Source: Streptomyces sp. NBC_01224 (GTDB lineage Bacteria; Actinomycetota; Actinomycetes; Streptomycetales; Streptomycetaceae). From it: 64,000 bases of DNA. A program made the position numbers and the translations under genes. The stretch lies in contig NZ_CP108529.1 of the NCBI RefSeq assembly GCF_036002945.1, positions 7,249,001 to 7,313,000 on the forward strand, read 5' to 3'. Below are positions 1-8,895 of the stretch, one piece after another. Numbering within the stretch: the stretch's first letter is position 1; the number at the start of each line of letters is the position of its first letter. Under the pieces are notes generated by a model that saw only the letters and a list, made by a program, of their open reading frames with translations, searched no databases and was not told where the DNA came from.

Positions 1-45
1 GAACGGCGTGCGGTTCGGTGCGGGGTGACCGGGCTGAGGGTTCCG

Positions 46-68
46 TCCTCGATCGCCGGACGGGCTGG
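46..68. repeat. Dispersed intergenic GC-rich element, copy 1
   Basis: A 23-base stretch in the non-coding sequence ahead of the first gene matches 54476-54498 at 21 of 23 positions (core cgccggacgggc). Such short GC-rich elements are common between Streptomyces genes, often near terminators. The rest of 1-163 shows no gene. Confidence 0.5.
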
Positions 69-163
69 AGCGTTGCAGGCCGTCCGGCGCAGCCGGGGGG
101 TGTTCCTGTTGCCCGGGTGGGCGTGTCGCATTTGACTGGCGAAGGGCGAATGCCGGTACGGAG

Positions 164-961
164 GTGGCAGTGGTGCTCTCGGCAAGGAACCTGTTCCAGG
201 AGATTCTCGACGAAGACGAGTCGTTCCGGCTGCTCTGTTCCATCGCGGCCAGCGGGGAGTCCCAGGGTGGCTGGGAGAACGGGCGTATCGCGGCCCTCGT
301 GCCCGGGAGCCAGCGGGCGCTGGCGCCCAAGATCGCGCGGCACGGCGCCGACGAGGACAAGCACGGCCGGATCTTCAACGCGCTGCTGAAGAAGCGCGGG
401 CTGCAGCCGGTCGAGGTTCCGCACGAGACCGACTACACGATGCTGCTGGAGAAGCATGGCATCGGCCTCGCCCATGAGCGGCTGGGGCGCCAGGAGTCGC
501 TCTCCGAGCGGGACATCATCACCTACCTCGCCCACAGCCGGGTCACCGAACAGCGAGCCTCCGAGCAGATGACGCTGCTGCGCAAGTACTTCGCCGACCA
601 CCCCGACCTCGGCCGCGCCGTGAAGATGATCTCGAACGACGAGGACAACCACCTGGCTTACTGCCATGAGGAATTGCTCCGCTTCGCCCGCTTCGGACAC
701 GGCCGCACGATCCAGCGCATTCTGCGCGAGTGCGCGCTCACCGCGATCCGGGTGTACCGCGATGTCAGCCTCGCCGTGATGAATCACATGGGCCGCATCC
801 TGCACTGGCCCCGGGCCAAGGCGGCGGTGCTGGCCGCGGGGATCCACGGGGTCTACGCGTACGAACGGCTCGTGGGGTGGCGGCGCATGGTGAGCCTGAC
901 GCCGCCCGAGCGGCGCGACGCACTGGGCGGTCCCGCGACACAGGCGCCCGAGTTCGCCTGA
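164..961 (+). CDS. Ferritin-like domain protein
   Basis: A 265-residue all-helical protein. Two E-x-x-H motifs, in DEDKH (about residue 67) and DEDNH (about residue 163), are the pattern expected of a di-iron four-helix bundle, so iron or oxygen chemistry is likely but the substrate is unknown. There is no signal peptide. The GTG start is preceded by ggtacggagg. It converges with corA and has no operon partner in view. The family is seen in actinomycetes as a conserved ferritin-like protein; the role here is inferred from the motifs only. Confidence 0.75.
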   Translation: MAVVLSARNLFQEILDEDESFRLLCSIAASGESQGGWENGRIAALVPGSQRALAPKIARHGADEDKHGRIFNALLKKRGLQPVEVPHETDYTMLLEKHGIGLAHERLGRQESLSERDIITYLAHSRVTEQRASEQMTLLRKYFADHPDLGRAVKMISNDEDNHLAYCHEELLRFARFGHGRTIQRILRECALTAIRVYRDVSLAVMNHMGRILHWPRAKAAVLAAGIHGVYAYERLVGWRRMVSLTPPERRDALGGPATQAPEFA

Positions 962-986
962 TCCGGGGGCCCCGCCCGGCCGCCCG

Positions 987-1982
987 TCAGAGCCAGCCGC
1001 GGCGCTTGAACTGCCTGTAGAGGCCGAAGACCACGGAGCCCATCAGCACGATCACCGCCGGATAGGCCCACACCCAGCGGAGCTCCGGCATGTGCGTGAA
1101 GTTCATGCCGTAGATCCCGGCCACCATGGTCGGTACGGCGGCCATCGCCGCCCAGGCCGAGATCTTGCGCATGTCGTCGTTCTGCCGCACGCCCACCTGG
1201 GCCAGCTGCGCCGAGAGGATGTCGGAGAGCAGCCGGTCCAGCCCCTCCACGTACTCGTTGGCGCGGGTCAGATGGTCGCTCACGTCGCGGAAGAACGGCT
1301 GCGAGTGTTCGTGGACGAACGGCACCTCCGCGCTCGCCAGCCGGGCCATGGGGGCACTCAGGGGACCTGTGGCACGACGGAACTCCATGATCTGCCGCTT
1401 GAAGGTGTAGATGCGGGACGCGGTGTTCTTGGTGTCCACGGCGCCGGTCGGCGCGAATACCTCGGTCTCCAGCTCCTCCAGGTCGACCTGGAGTTCGCCC
1501 GCCACCTCGATGTAGTGGTCGACGACGGCGTCGCTGATCGCGTACAGCACGGCGGTCGGCCCGTGCTTGAGAACCTCCGGCTCGGACTCCAGACGGCGGC
1601 GTACCGCGGCGAGCGGGGCGCCCTCCCCGTGCCGGACCGTCACGACGAACGAATCGCCGATGAAGGCCATCAGCTCGTCGGTGGTGACCGTGTCGCTCAG
1701 GTGCTCGTACACCACCGGCTTGATGACCGCGAAGAGCGAGTCGTCGTACACCTCCAGCTTGGGCCGTTGGTGCGCGCTCAGGGCGTCCTCCACGGCCAGC
1801 GGATGGAGTCCGAACTCGCTGCTGACGAGCTCGAATTCCTTCTCCGTCGGCTCGTGCAGACCGATCCAGAGGAACGCGTCCCCGGTGGCCCGTGCCTCCG
1901 CGAGGGCATCGGAGAGGTCGGCGGGGCCTTCGGTACGACGCCCGCCCCGGTAGATCGCACTGTCCACAATCACGGCGCGCAT
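987..1982 (-). CDS. corA: Magnesium/cobalt transporter CorA
   Basis: A 331-residue CorA-family divalent-cation channel. It has a long cytoplasmic N-terminal domain and two C-terminal membrane helices, the first preceded by the GMN signature (in GIYGMNF) that forms the selectivity filter. The protein ends in basic residues after the second helix, as usual. The start chosen is the ATG giving MRAVIVDSA; an upstream in-frame ATG would add nine unconserved residues. It is divergent from the phosphatase gene and converges with the ferritin-like gene. Confidence 0.92.
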   Translation of the reverse strand: MRAVIVDSAIYRGGRRTEGPADLSDALAEARATGDAFLWIGLHEPTEKEFELVSSEFGLHPLAVEDALSAHQRPKLEVYDDSLFAVIKPVVYEHLSDTVTTDELMAFIGDSFVVTVRHGEGAPLAAVRRRLESEPEVLKHGPTAVLYAISDAVVDHYIEVAGELQVDLEELETEVFAPTGAVDTKNTASRIYTFKRQIMEFRRATGPLSAPMARLASAEVPFVHEHSQPFFRDVSDHLTRANEYVEGLDRLLSDILSAQLAQVGVRQNDDMRKISAWAAMAAVPTMVAGIYGMNFTHMPELRWVWAYPAVIVLMGSVVFGLYRQFKRRGWL

Positions 1983-2041
1983 TCTTCCCTGCTCCGGTCC
2001 CCGGCGCACCTCACCGGCGGCAGCGGCCTACGCTGGCCCGT

Positions 2042-2764
2042 ATGCCCACCCTGATCCTCGTACGTCATGGACGCTCCACCGCCAACACGGCCGGGGTGCT
2101 CGCGGGCCGCACCCCCGGTGTCGCGCTCGACGAGCGCGGTGCCGCCCAGGCCGCGGCGCTGCCCGGGCGGCTGGTCGCGCTGCCCCTCGCCGCCGTCGTC
2201 AGCAGCCCCCTGCAGCGTTGCCGGGAAACCGTGCAGCCGCTGCTCGAAGCCCGGCCGGGACTGGTGCTGCACACCGAGGAGCGGATCAGCGAGTGCGACT
2301 ACGGCGACTGGTCGGGGCGCAAGCTGGCGGAACTCACCGACGAACCGCTGATGAGCGTCGTGCAGCAGCATCCGTCGGCCGCGGCGTTCCCCGGCGGCGA
2401 GTCCATGCGCGCCATGCAGGCACGCGCCGTCGACGCCGTACGGGACTGGAACGCGCGGATCGAGGCCGAGCACGGTGACGACGCCGCCTACGTGATGTGC
2501 TCGCACGGCGACATCATCAAGGCCGTCGTCGCCGACGCGCTCGGCATGCATCTCGACCTCTTCCAGAGGATCCAGGCCGACCCCTGTTCGGTCACCGCGA
2601 TCCGCTACACCAGGCTGCGGCCCTTCCTGCTGCGGCTCGGTGACACAGGGGACCTCGCCGCGCTGGCGCCCCGTGAGCACACAGCCGGAACGGACCAGGG
2701 CCGGCGTCCGGCGGCGGACGCCGATGCGGACGCGGCGGTCGGGGGCGGCGCTGGGGCGCCGTGA
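2042..2764 (+). CDS. Histidine phosphatase family protein (MSMEG_4193-like)
   Basis: A 240-residue phosphoglycerate-mutase-like phosphatase. The RHG motif with the phospho-accepting histidine is at residues 8-10 and the second catalytic His is in MCSHGD near residue 160. The last 40 residues are an Ala/Asp-rich tail. The ATG start opens directly into the first beta-strand. It is first of a co-directional row: phosphatase, DUF3090 protein, kinase-like protein, mshC. The substrate is unknown; the neighbourhood suggests a dedicated partner rather than glycolysis. Confidence 0.85.
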   Translation: MPTLILVRHGRSTANTAGVLAGRTPGVALDERGAAQAAALPGRLVALPLAAVVSSPLQRCRETVQPLLEARPGLVLHTEERISECDYGDWSGRKLAELTDEPLMSVVQQHPSAAAFPGGESMRAMQARAVDAVRDWNARIEAEHGDDAAYVMCSHGDIIKAVVADALGMHLDLFQRIQADPCSVTAIRYTRLRPFLLRLGDTGDLAALAPREHTAGTDQGRRPAADADADAAVGGGAGAP

Positions 2765-2868
2765 TCGCTTTGCGCAGTAGGGTGGACGCGCCGTAGGCGC
2801 CCTTCCCGGGGGAATCCCCCGGACCCCGGCCGCCCCTCATCTGCCGTCAATTTCAAGGGAGACAGGAC

Positions 2869-3459
2869 GTGTCCCGTCAGGTGTTCCTCTACGACCCCCC
2901 GGACCGCTTCGTGGCCGGTACGGTCGGGTTGCCTGGACGTCGTACGTTCTTCCTGCAGGCATCCTCAGGCGGACGCGTCACCAGCGTGGCCCTGGAGAAG
3001 ACTCAGGTCGCCGCGCTCGCCGAGCGCATCGACGAACTGCTCGACGAAGTGGTGCGGCGGACCGGCGGGAATTCTCCGGTGCCCGCCGTGGCGCCGATGG
3101 ATGTCACCGACACCGCACCGCTCGACGTGCCTGTCGAGGAGGAGTTCCGGGTCGGCACGATGGCGCTCGCCTGGGACGGCGAGGAGCAGCGCATGATCGT
3201 CGAGGCGCAGGCGCTGGTCGAGCTCGACGTGGACTCCGACGAGGATCTCGCGGAGGCCGAGGAGCGGTTGCTCCAGGACGAGGAGAACGGTCCGCCGATG
3301 CTCCGGGTCCGCCTCAGCGGCGCGCAGGCCCGCGCCTTCGCCAAGCGCGCCCTGGATGTAGTGAACGCCGGGCGCCCGCCGTGCCCGCTGTGCAGCCTGC
3401 CGCTCGACCCGGAAGGACACGTATGCCCGCGCCAGAACGGATACCGTCGCGGAGCCTGA
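2869..3459 (+). CDS. DUF3090 family protein with C-terminal zinc knuckle
   Basis: A 196-residue protein of the actinobacterial DUF3090 family, starting MSRQVFLYDPP at a GTG behind aagggagacagg. A compact N-terminal domain with an acidic middle is followed by a C-terminal Cys cluster (C172, C175, H184, C186) that looks like a zinc site. Its last 37 bases overlap the start of the next gene, so the two are very likely translationally coupled. The family sits beside mshC in many actinomycetes, but its biochemical role is not known to me. Confidence 0.85.
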   Translation: MSRQVFLYDPPDRFVAGTVGLPGRRTFFLQASSGGRVTSVALEKTQVAALAERIDELLDEVVRRTGGNSPVPAVAPMDVTDTAPLDVPVEEEFRVGTMALAWDGEEQRMIVEAQALVELDVDSDEDLAEAEERLLQDEENGPPMLRVRLSGAQARAFAKRALDVVNAGRPPCPLCSLPLDPEGHVCPRQNGYRRGA

Positions 3460-4277
3460 CCGACACCGAGCTGGTCACCCTCCTCGCCGAGGGCCGGCTC
3501 ACCGTACGCGGCCAGATCCGTGGGGCGTCCAACGCGGTGCTGTACTGCACGGTCGCCCACGAGGGCGACGAGGTGACATGCGTCTACAAGCCAGTGGCCG
3601 GGGAACAGCCCCTGTGGGACTTCCCGGACGGCACGCTCGCCCAGCGTGAGGTGGCCGCGTACGAGGTATCCGAGGCGACCGGATGGGGGCTCATACCGCC
3701 CACCGTGCTGCGGGACGGGCCGTACGGCGAGGGCATGTGCCAGCTGTGGATCGAAGCGGCGCCGGACAGCGACGAGTCCTCCGTGGACGGTCAGCCCCCA
3801 CTCCTGGCGCTCGTCGAGGAAGAGGAGCCGGGGGAGGGCTGGAAGGCCGTCGCCCTCGCCGAGGTCGGGGAGGGGAAGACGGCCCTGCTGGTCCACGCGG
3901 ACGACCCGCGGCTGCGGCGGCTGGCGGTCCTCGATGCCGTGATCAACAACGGTGACCGCAAGGGCGGCCACCTGCTGCCCGCACCCGACGGCCGGCTCTA
4001 CGGCATCGACCACGGAGTGACCTTCAACACCGACGACAAGCTGCGCACCCTGCTCTGGGGGTGGGCAGGGGAGCCGTTGACGGCCGAGGCCGTCGAGGTC
4101 GTGGACCGGCTCGGTGCGGAGCTGGCGCCCGGGGGCTCGCTCGTCACCCGGCTGGCCGAGCTGATCACCGCGGTCGAGATCGAGGCCTTGCGGGGACGCG
4201 TGGAGGGGCTGAGGACGTCGGGGAAGCACCCGGAGCCGAGCGGCGAGTGGCCGCCGATCCCCTGGCCGCCGGTGTGA
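3423..4277 (+). CDS. Kinase-like protein of the SCO1664 family
   Basis: A 284-residue protein of the family found next to mshC (recalled as TIGR03843). It carries the hallmarks of a HipA/PI4-kinase-like fold: K56 in VYKPVAGE as the ATP lysine, the loop INNGDRKGGH at 174-183 resembling a catalytic loop, and D196 in GIDHG as a metal ligand. An active small-molecule or protein kinase is therefore plausible but untested. The ATG at 3423 was chosen because it lies inside the end of DUF3090 with a ggaagg site just before it; an earlier ATG gives an unconserved extension. Confidence 0.8.
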   Translation: MPAPERIPSRSLTDTELVTLLAEGRLTVRGQIRGASNAVLYCTVAHEGDEVTCVYKPVAGEQPLWDFPDGTLAQREVAAYEVSEATGWGLIPPTVLRDGPYGEGMCQLWIEAAPDSDESSVDGQPPLLALVEEEEPGEGWKAVALAEVGEGKTALLVHADDPRLRRLAVLDAVINNGDRKGGHLLPAPDGRLYGIDHGVTFNTDDKLRTLLWGWAGEPLTAEAVEVVDRLGAELAPGGSLVTRLAELITAVEIEALRGRVEGLRTSGKHPEPSGEWPPIPWPPV

Positions 4278-4429
4278 CGAGATCAAGCCACTTCGGCGGC
4301 CGGGGAGCGGGTGCAGTCGGGCGGGGCCCGTACCGGAGCAGATGAACCCACGCCGCGCAAGACCGCCTCTTCGGTCAAGATCCGGCATCCGGTTCGTATC
4401 CGGAACATGCATCCGGTTACGCTCGTGAC

Positions 4430-5659
4430 ATGCATGCCTGGCCCGCTTCTGAGGTCCCCGCCCTGCCTGGCAAGGGCCGCGACCTTCGGATCCACGACAC
4501 CGCGACCGGCGGACGGATCACTCTTGACCCCGGTCCCGTCGCCCGTATCTACGTCTGCGGCATCACGCCGTACGACGCGACCCACATGGGTCATGCGGCG
4601 ACCTACAACGCGTTCGACCTCGTTCAGCGCGTGTGGCTCGACACGCAGCGGCAGGTTCACTATGTCCAGAACGTGACCGACGTGGACGACCCGCTGCTGG
4701 AGCGGGCCGTGCGCGACGGTCAGGACTGGACCGAGCTCGCCGAGCGCGAGACGGCCCTGTTCCGCGAGGACATGACCGCTCTGCGCATGCTCCCGCCGAA
4801 GCACTACATCGGTGCCGTGGAGGCGATACCGGGCATCGTCCCGCTCGTCGAGCGGCTCCGGGACGCCGGCGCCGCCTACGAACTCGACGGGGATGTGTAC
4901 TTCTCCGTCGAGACCGACCCGCACTTCGGAGGGGTCTCGAACCTCGACGCCGATGCGATGCGGCTGCTCTCCGCCGAGCGTGGCGGCGACCCGGAGCGCC
5001 CCGGCAAGAAGAACCCGCTCGACCCGATGCTCTGGATGGCCGCCCGTGAGGGCGAGCCGAGCTGGGACGGCGCCTCGCTCGGCCCCGGCCGGCCCGGCTG
5101 GCACATCGAGTGCGTCGCCATCGCCCTGGACCACCTCGGCATGGGCTTCGACGTCCAGGGAGGCGGGTCCGACCTCGCCTTCCCGCACCACGAGATGGGC
5201 GCCTCGCACGCCCAGGTGCTGACCGGCGATCACCCGTTCGCCCAGGCGTATGTGCACGCCGGAATGGTCGCCCTGGACGGCGAGAAGATGTCCAAGTCCA
5301 AGGGCAACCTGGTATTCGTCTCGAAGCTTCGTCATGACGGCGTGGACCCGGCGGCGATCCGGCTCGCCCTGCTGTCGCACCACTACCGGTCCGACTGGGA
5401 GTGGACCGACCAGGTGCTCGCCGATGCCGTCGAGCGGCTCGGGCGGTGGCGTGCCGCAGTCTCCCGGCCCGACGGACTGCCCGCCGAGGCCCTGGTCGAG
5501 GAGGTCCGCGAGGCCCTCGCCGACGACCTGGACGCACCGACCGCCCTGGCGGCCGTGGACCGCTGGGCCGAGCGCCAGAACGCCGAGGGCGGTACGGACG
5601 AGGGCGCGCCGGGCCTCGTCTCGCGCACTGTCGACGCGCTGCTGGGTGTCGCACTGTAG
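4430..5659 (+). CDS. mshC: Cysteine:GlcN-Ins ligase MshC (mycothiol biosynthesis)
   Basis: A 409-residue cysteinyl-tRNA-synthetase-like ligase that joins L-cysteine to glucosaminyl-inositol using ATP, the third step of mycothiol synthesis. The HIGH-type motif appears as THMGH (about residue 50) and KMSKS is at 286-290. Zinc and cysteine recognition residues lie in VCGITPYD and in the WHIECVA region. It lacks the long tRNA anticodon-binding C-terminus of CysS, which separates MshC from the synthetase. The start is ATG. A hairpin follows the stop. Confidence 0.95.
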   Translation: MHAWPASEVPALPGKGRDLRIHDTATGGRITLDPGPVARIYVCGITPYDATHMGHAATYNAFDLVQRVWLDTQRQVHYVQNVTDVDDPLLERAVRDGQDWTELAERETALFREDMTALRMLPPKHYIGAVEAIPGIVPLVERLRDAGAAYELDGDVYFSVETDPHFGGVSNLDADAMRLLSAERGGDPERPGKKNPLDPMLWMAAREGEPSWDGASLGPGRPGWHIECVAIALDHLGMGFDVQGGGSDLAFPHHEMGASHAQVLTGDHPFAQAYVHAGMVALDGEKMSKSKGNLVFVSKLRHDGVDPAAIRLALLSHHYRSDWEWTDQVLADAVERLGRWRAAVSRPDGLPAEALVEEVREALADDLDAPTALAAVDRWAERQNAEGGTDEGAPGLVSRTVDALLGVAL

Positions 5660-5700
5660 TGCCGCGCACGGTGACAACCCGCTGATCGCCATCCGATGAG

Positions 5701-5735
5701 CCGGCCTTGGACTTCTCGACGAAGTTCAGGGCCGG
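5701..5735 (+). terminator. Rho-independent-type terminator after mshC
   Basis: A 15-base stem (5701-5715 with 5721-5735, 13 of 15 paired) with a 5-base loop, followed by ttccgtttt. It lies 41 bases after the mshC stop. Confidence 0.7.
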
Positions 5736-5784
5736 TTCCGTTTTGTCCATGGTCAAATGCTCGATGCTGCGCTAAAAGCGCTCT

Positions 5785-8700
5785 ATGCAATCATCAACGC
5801 GCATCAGAACGGCGGCACTTGCAGCCTTGCTGGGGCTGATGGCCGTCTTCGTGGGGCCCGGCGCAGCCCAGGCCGGCGCCGCCGAACCGGACACCACCAC
5901 GGTCGGCGACCTCACCGGATTCTCCGCCGACGGATCCGTCTACCACTTGAGGGCCGGCGCCGCCGAGGCCCGTGTCAGCTTCGTCTCCGCCGAGACCTTC
6001 CGTATCGAACTCGCCCCGGACGGTAGGTTCTCCGACCCGACCGGCGACGACATAGTCATGCCGCAGGGCACCCCGCCGCACACCCGGTGGAAGGAGCGGA
6101 GCGACCGCTACGAACTCTCCACCGGCAGCGTCACCCTGCGCGCCTACAAGGCGCCCCTGCGCTTCGCGCTGTACCGGGCGGACGGCACCCAGGTCTGGTC
6201 CGAGGCCAAGGGGCTGAGCTGGGACGGGAAGCAGACCACCCAGACCCTGGCCCGCGGCGCGGACGAGCAGTTCTACGGCGCCGGAATGCAGAACGGCCGC
6301 GGCAACACCTCGCACCGCGACCGGACCGTCGAGGTCGGCGTCGACTACAACTGGGACGACGGCGGCCACCCCAACTCGGTGCCGTTCTACCTCTCCTCGG
6401 CGGGGTACGGCGTCTTCCGTAACACCTATGCGCCGAACACCTATGCCTTCACCGACCCGGTGACCACCAGTGCGAAGGAAAAGCGCTTCGACGCCTACTA
6501 CTTCGCGGGCGACAGCGCCAAGGACGTCATCGGGCAGTACACGAAGCTCACCGGCAAGCCCTTCCTGCCGCCCGTGTACGGAATGGAGATCGGTGACGCC
6601 GACTGCTACCTCCACAACGCCAACCGCGGCGAGCGCCGCACCCTGGACTCCCTGAAGATCGCCGACGGCTACGTCGAGCACGACATGCCGAACGGCTGGA
6701 TGCTCGTCAACGACGGATACGGCTGCGGTTACGAGGACCTCGCCGAGACCGCCAAGGGACTCCAGGACCGTGACATGCAGCTCGGCCTGTGGACCGAGGA
6801 CGGCATCGACAAGATCGCCGACCAGGTCAAGGCGGGCCAGCGGGTCGCCAAGCTGGACGTCGCCTGGGTCGGCTCGGGCTACAAATTCGCCCTGGACGGC
6901 TGCAAGGACGCGTACAAGGGCATCGAGGACAACAGTGACGCCCGCGGCTTCACCTACGCCCCTGAGAGCTGGTCGGGTGCGCAGCGCTGCGGCGTCCAGT
7001 GGTCCGGCGACCAGTACGGCACCTGGGACTACATCCGCTGGCAGATTCCGACCTACGCCGGCGCCACGATGTCCGGTCTCGCTTACACCACCGGCGATGT
7101 CGACGGCATCTTCGGCGGCAGCGCCAAGACGTACACCCGTGATCTCCAGTGGAAGATGTTCCTGGGCACCACGATGACCATGGACGGCTGGGCGGCCAGC
7201 GACAAGCAGCCCTACCGGTACGGGGAGCCGTACACCTCCATCAACCGCGACTACCTCAAGCTCAAGGAGTCGCTGCTGCCCTACCAGTACTCCTACGCGC
7301 ACGAGGCGACGAAGACCGGCGTCGGCATGGTCCGCCCGCTGGTCCTCGAATACCCGGACGACCCGAAGGCGGCGACGGACGCGGCGAAGTACGAATTCAT
7401 GTCGGGTGAGGACTTCCTCGTCGCGCCCGTCTACCAGGACAGCACCGAGCGCAACGGAATCTATCTGCCGAAGGGCACCTGGACCGACTACTGGAGCGGC
7501 CGCACGTACGAGGGGCCGACCACCGTCGACCACTACAGCGCCCCGCTCGACACCCTGCCGCTGTTCGTCAAGGGCGGTGCCGGCGTGCCGATGTGGCCGG
7601 GCATCCGCTCGTACAAGGACCGCACCGCCGACTCCCCGCTCGCCTGGGACATCTACCCGCAGGGCAAGTCGTCCTTCACGCTCTACGAGGACGACGGCGT
7701 CACCCGGCAGCACCGCGACGGCAAGTACGCCACACAGACCGCCGACATCGACGCACCGGTACGGGGCGCGGGCGACGTCACCGTGCGGATCGGTGAGAGC
7801 AAGGGGGAGTTCACCGGCAAGCAGAGCACCCGCCCGTACGAGTTCAGCGTGCACACCGGCTCCGCGCCGAGCGCGGTCAAGCTCAACGGCAAGCTGCCCC
7901 GGCTGGGTTCCGCGGCCGCGTACAAGGCCGCGAAGCAGGGCTGGTGGTACGACCAGGACGACCGCGGCGGTGTCGTGAAGATCAAGACTGCGCCGCTCTC
8001 CACCGGCAAGAAGTTCTCCGTGAAGCTGGAGAACACGAGCGCCGTCGGCGGGAGGAACACGGCCGCGACGGCCGTCGTCTCCGCACCGACCGGTCAGGAG
8101 ATCGGCGCCGGGGTCGAAGGCACCGTCGCAGTCGATGTCACCGCGGGCAACGCCGATGTGACGGACGCCGCGGTCACCCTCGACGTTCCCGAGGGATGGC
8201 AGGTCACCCAGGCCCGGGCCGTGGACCGGATTCCGGCGGGCACCACCCGGCGGGTCGAGGTGTCGGTCACCCCGGCCAAGGACGCCACAGCGGGGGAGGC
8301 GAGGATCACCGCGCTCGCCCGCTACCGGGCGGCCGGCGAAGCCCGGACCTCCGTCCAGCGGTTCGCTGCCGGTGTGATGCCACCGCCGCCCACCGGTGAG
8401 GCATGGGCGAGCGATCTGGTGTGGCTGAAGTCGGTCAATGGATACGGGCCCGCCGAACGGGACCGCAGCAACGGCGAGTCGGGCGCGGCCGACGGACACC
8501 GGCTGACCCTCGCGGGCAAGACGTACGACAAGGGGATCGGCACCCATGCCGACTCCGACATCGAGGTCTATCTCGGCGGGCGCTGCACCGCCTTCACCGC
8601 GGACGTGGGGATCGACGACGAGATCAACGGCTACGGCGAAGTGGCGTTCTCCGTCGAGGCGGACGGCAAGGTGCTGTGGACCTCGCCGAAGGTGACGGGG

Positions 8701-8832
8701 GCGTCGGCGACCGTACCGGTCGATGTGAAGCTTGACGGTGCGCGCCATGTGCACCTGAAGGTCACGGACACCAATGGATCCAAGACCGGTGACCACGGGG
8801 ACTGGGCCGCTGCGCGGTTCACCTGTTCCTGA
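5785..8832 (+). CDS. Secreted glycoside hydrolase family 31 enzyme with NPCBM domain
   Basis: A 1015-residue exported protein. It has a Sec-type signal peptide ending near AQAGAA (about residue 32), an N-terminal GH31 sandwich, a TIM barrel of roughly residues 255-585 and a DUF5110-like domain (SFTLYEDDG). A NEW3-type Ig domain (about 755-850) and a C-terminal NPCBM carbohydrate-binding domain (about 868-1014) follow. The likely nucleophile is D358 in KLDVAW and the acid/base D409 in QWSGDQ. Specificity cannot be read securely: the nucleophile motif lacks the usual W-x-D-M-N-E of alpha-glucosidases, and an alpha-N-acetylgalactosaminidase-type GH31 is possible. The small palindrome gcgctaaaagcgc (5769-5781) just before the start could be an operator. 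Confidence 0.88.
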   Translation: MQSSTRIRTAALAALLGLMAVFVGPGAAQAGAAEPDTTTVGDLTGFSADGSVYHLRAGAAEARVSFVSAETFRIELAPDGRFSDPTGDDIVMPQGTPPHTRWKERSDRYELSTGSVTLRAYKAPLRFALYRADGTQVWSEAKGLSWDGKQTTQTLARGADEQFYGAGMQNGRGNTSHRDRTVEVGVDYNWDDGGHPNSVPFYLSSAGYGVFRNTYAPNTYAFTDPVTTSAKEKRFDAYYFAGDSAKDVIGQYTKLTGKPFLPPVYGMEIGDADCYLHNANRGERRTLDSLKIADGYVEHDMPNGWMLVNDGYGCGYEDLAETAKGLQDRDMQLGLWTEDGIDKIADQVKAGQRVAKLDVAWVGSGYKFALDGCKDAYKGIEDNSDARGFTYAPESWSGAQRCGVQWSGDQYGTWDYIRWQIPTYAGATMSGLAYTTGDVDGIFGGSAKTYTRDLQWKMFLGTTMTMDGWAASDKQPYRYGEPYTSINRDYLKLKESLLPYQYSYAHEATKTGVGMVRPLVLEYPDDPKAATDAAKYEFMSGEDFLVAPVYQDSTERNGIYLPKGTWTDYWSGRTYEGPTTVDHYSAPLDTLPLFVKGGAGVPMWPGIRSYKDRTADSPLAWDIYPQGKSSFTLYEDDGVTRQHRDGKYATQTADIDAPVRGAGDVTVRIGESKGEFTGKQSTRPYEFSVHTGSAPSAVKLNGKLPRLGSAAAYKAAKQGWWYDQDDRGGVVKIKTAPLSTGKKFSVKLENTSAVGGRNTAATAVVSAPTGQEIGAGVEGTVAVDVTAGNADVTDAAVTLDVPEGWQVTQARAVDRIPAGTTRRVEVSVTPAKDATAGEARITALARYRAAGEARTSVQRFAAGVMPPPPTGEAWASDLVWLKSVNGYGPAERDRSNGESGAADGHRLTLAGKTYDKGIGTHADSDIEVYLGGRCTAFTADVGIDDEINGYGEVAFSVEADGKVLWTSPKVTGASATVPVDVKLDGARHVHLKVTDTNGSKTGDHGDWAAARFTCS

Positions 8833-8850
8833 ACGACCCGGACAGCGAAG

Positions 8851-8884
8851 GAGCGCCGGGCGGGGATGTACCCGCCCGGCGCTC
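8851..8884. terminator. Bidirectional terminator between GH31 and PAC2 genes
   Basis: A perfect 14-base stem (8851-8864 with 8871-8884) and 6-base loop lie between the convergent stops at 8832 and 8896. It can serve both strands. Confidence 0.8.
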
Positions 8885-8895
8885 CGCCGGCCTCA

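Noticed and set aside
5690..5699. catccgatg upstream of the GH31 gene as a third FadR-type site
   Set aside because: It lies at the edge of the mshC terminator, lacks the outer bases of the palindrome, and one such 9-mer is expected by chance in a window this size.
5794..8796. Thousand-codon open frame antisense to the GH31 gene (and a similar one antisense to metH at 23910-27143, and to the helicase at 52085-54073)
   Set aside because: These are by-products of high-GC codon use on the opposite strand; they have low-complexity Val/Leu/Gly/Arg composition and no recognisable domain.
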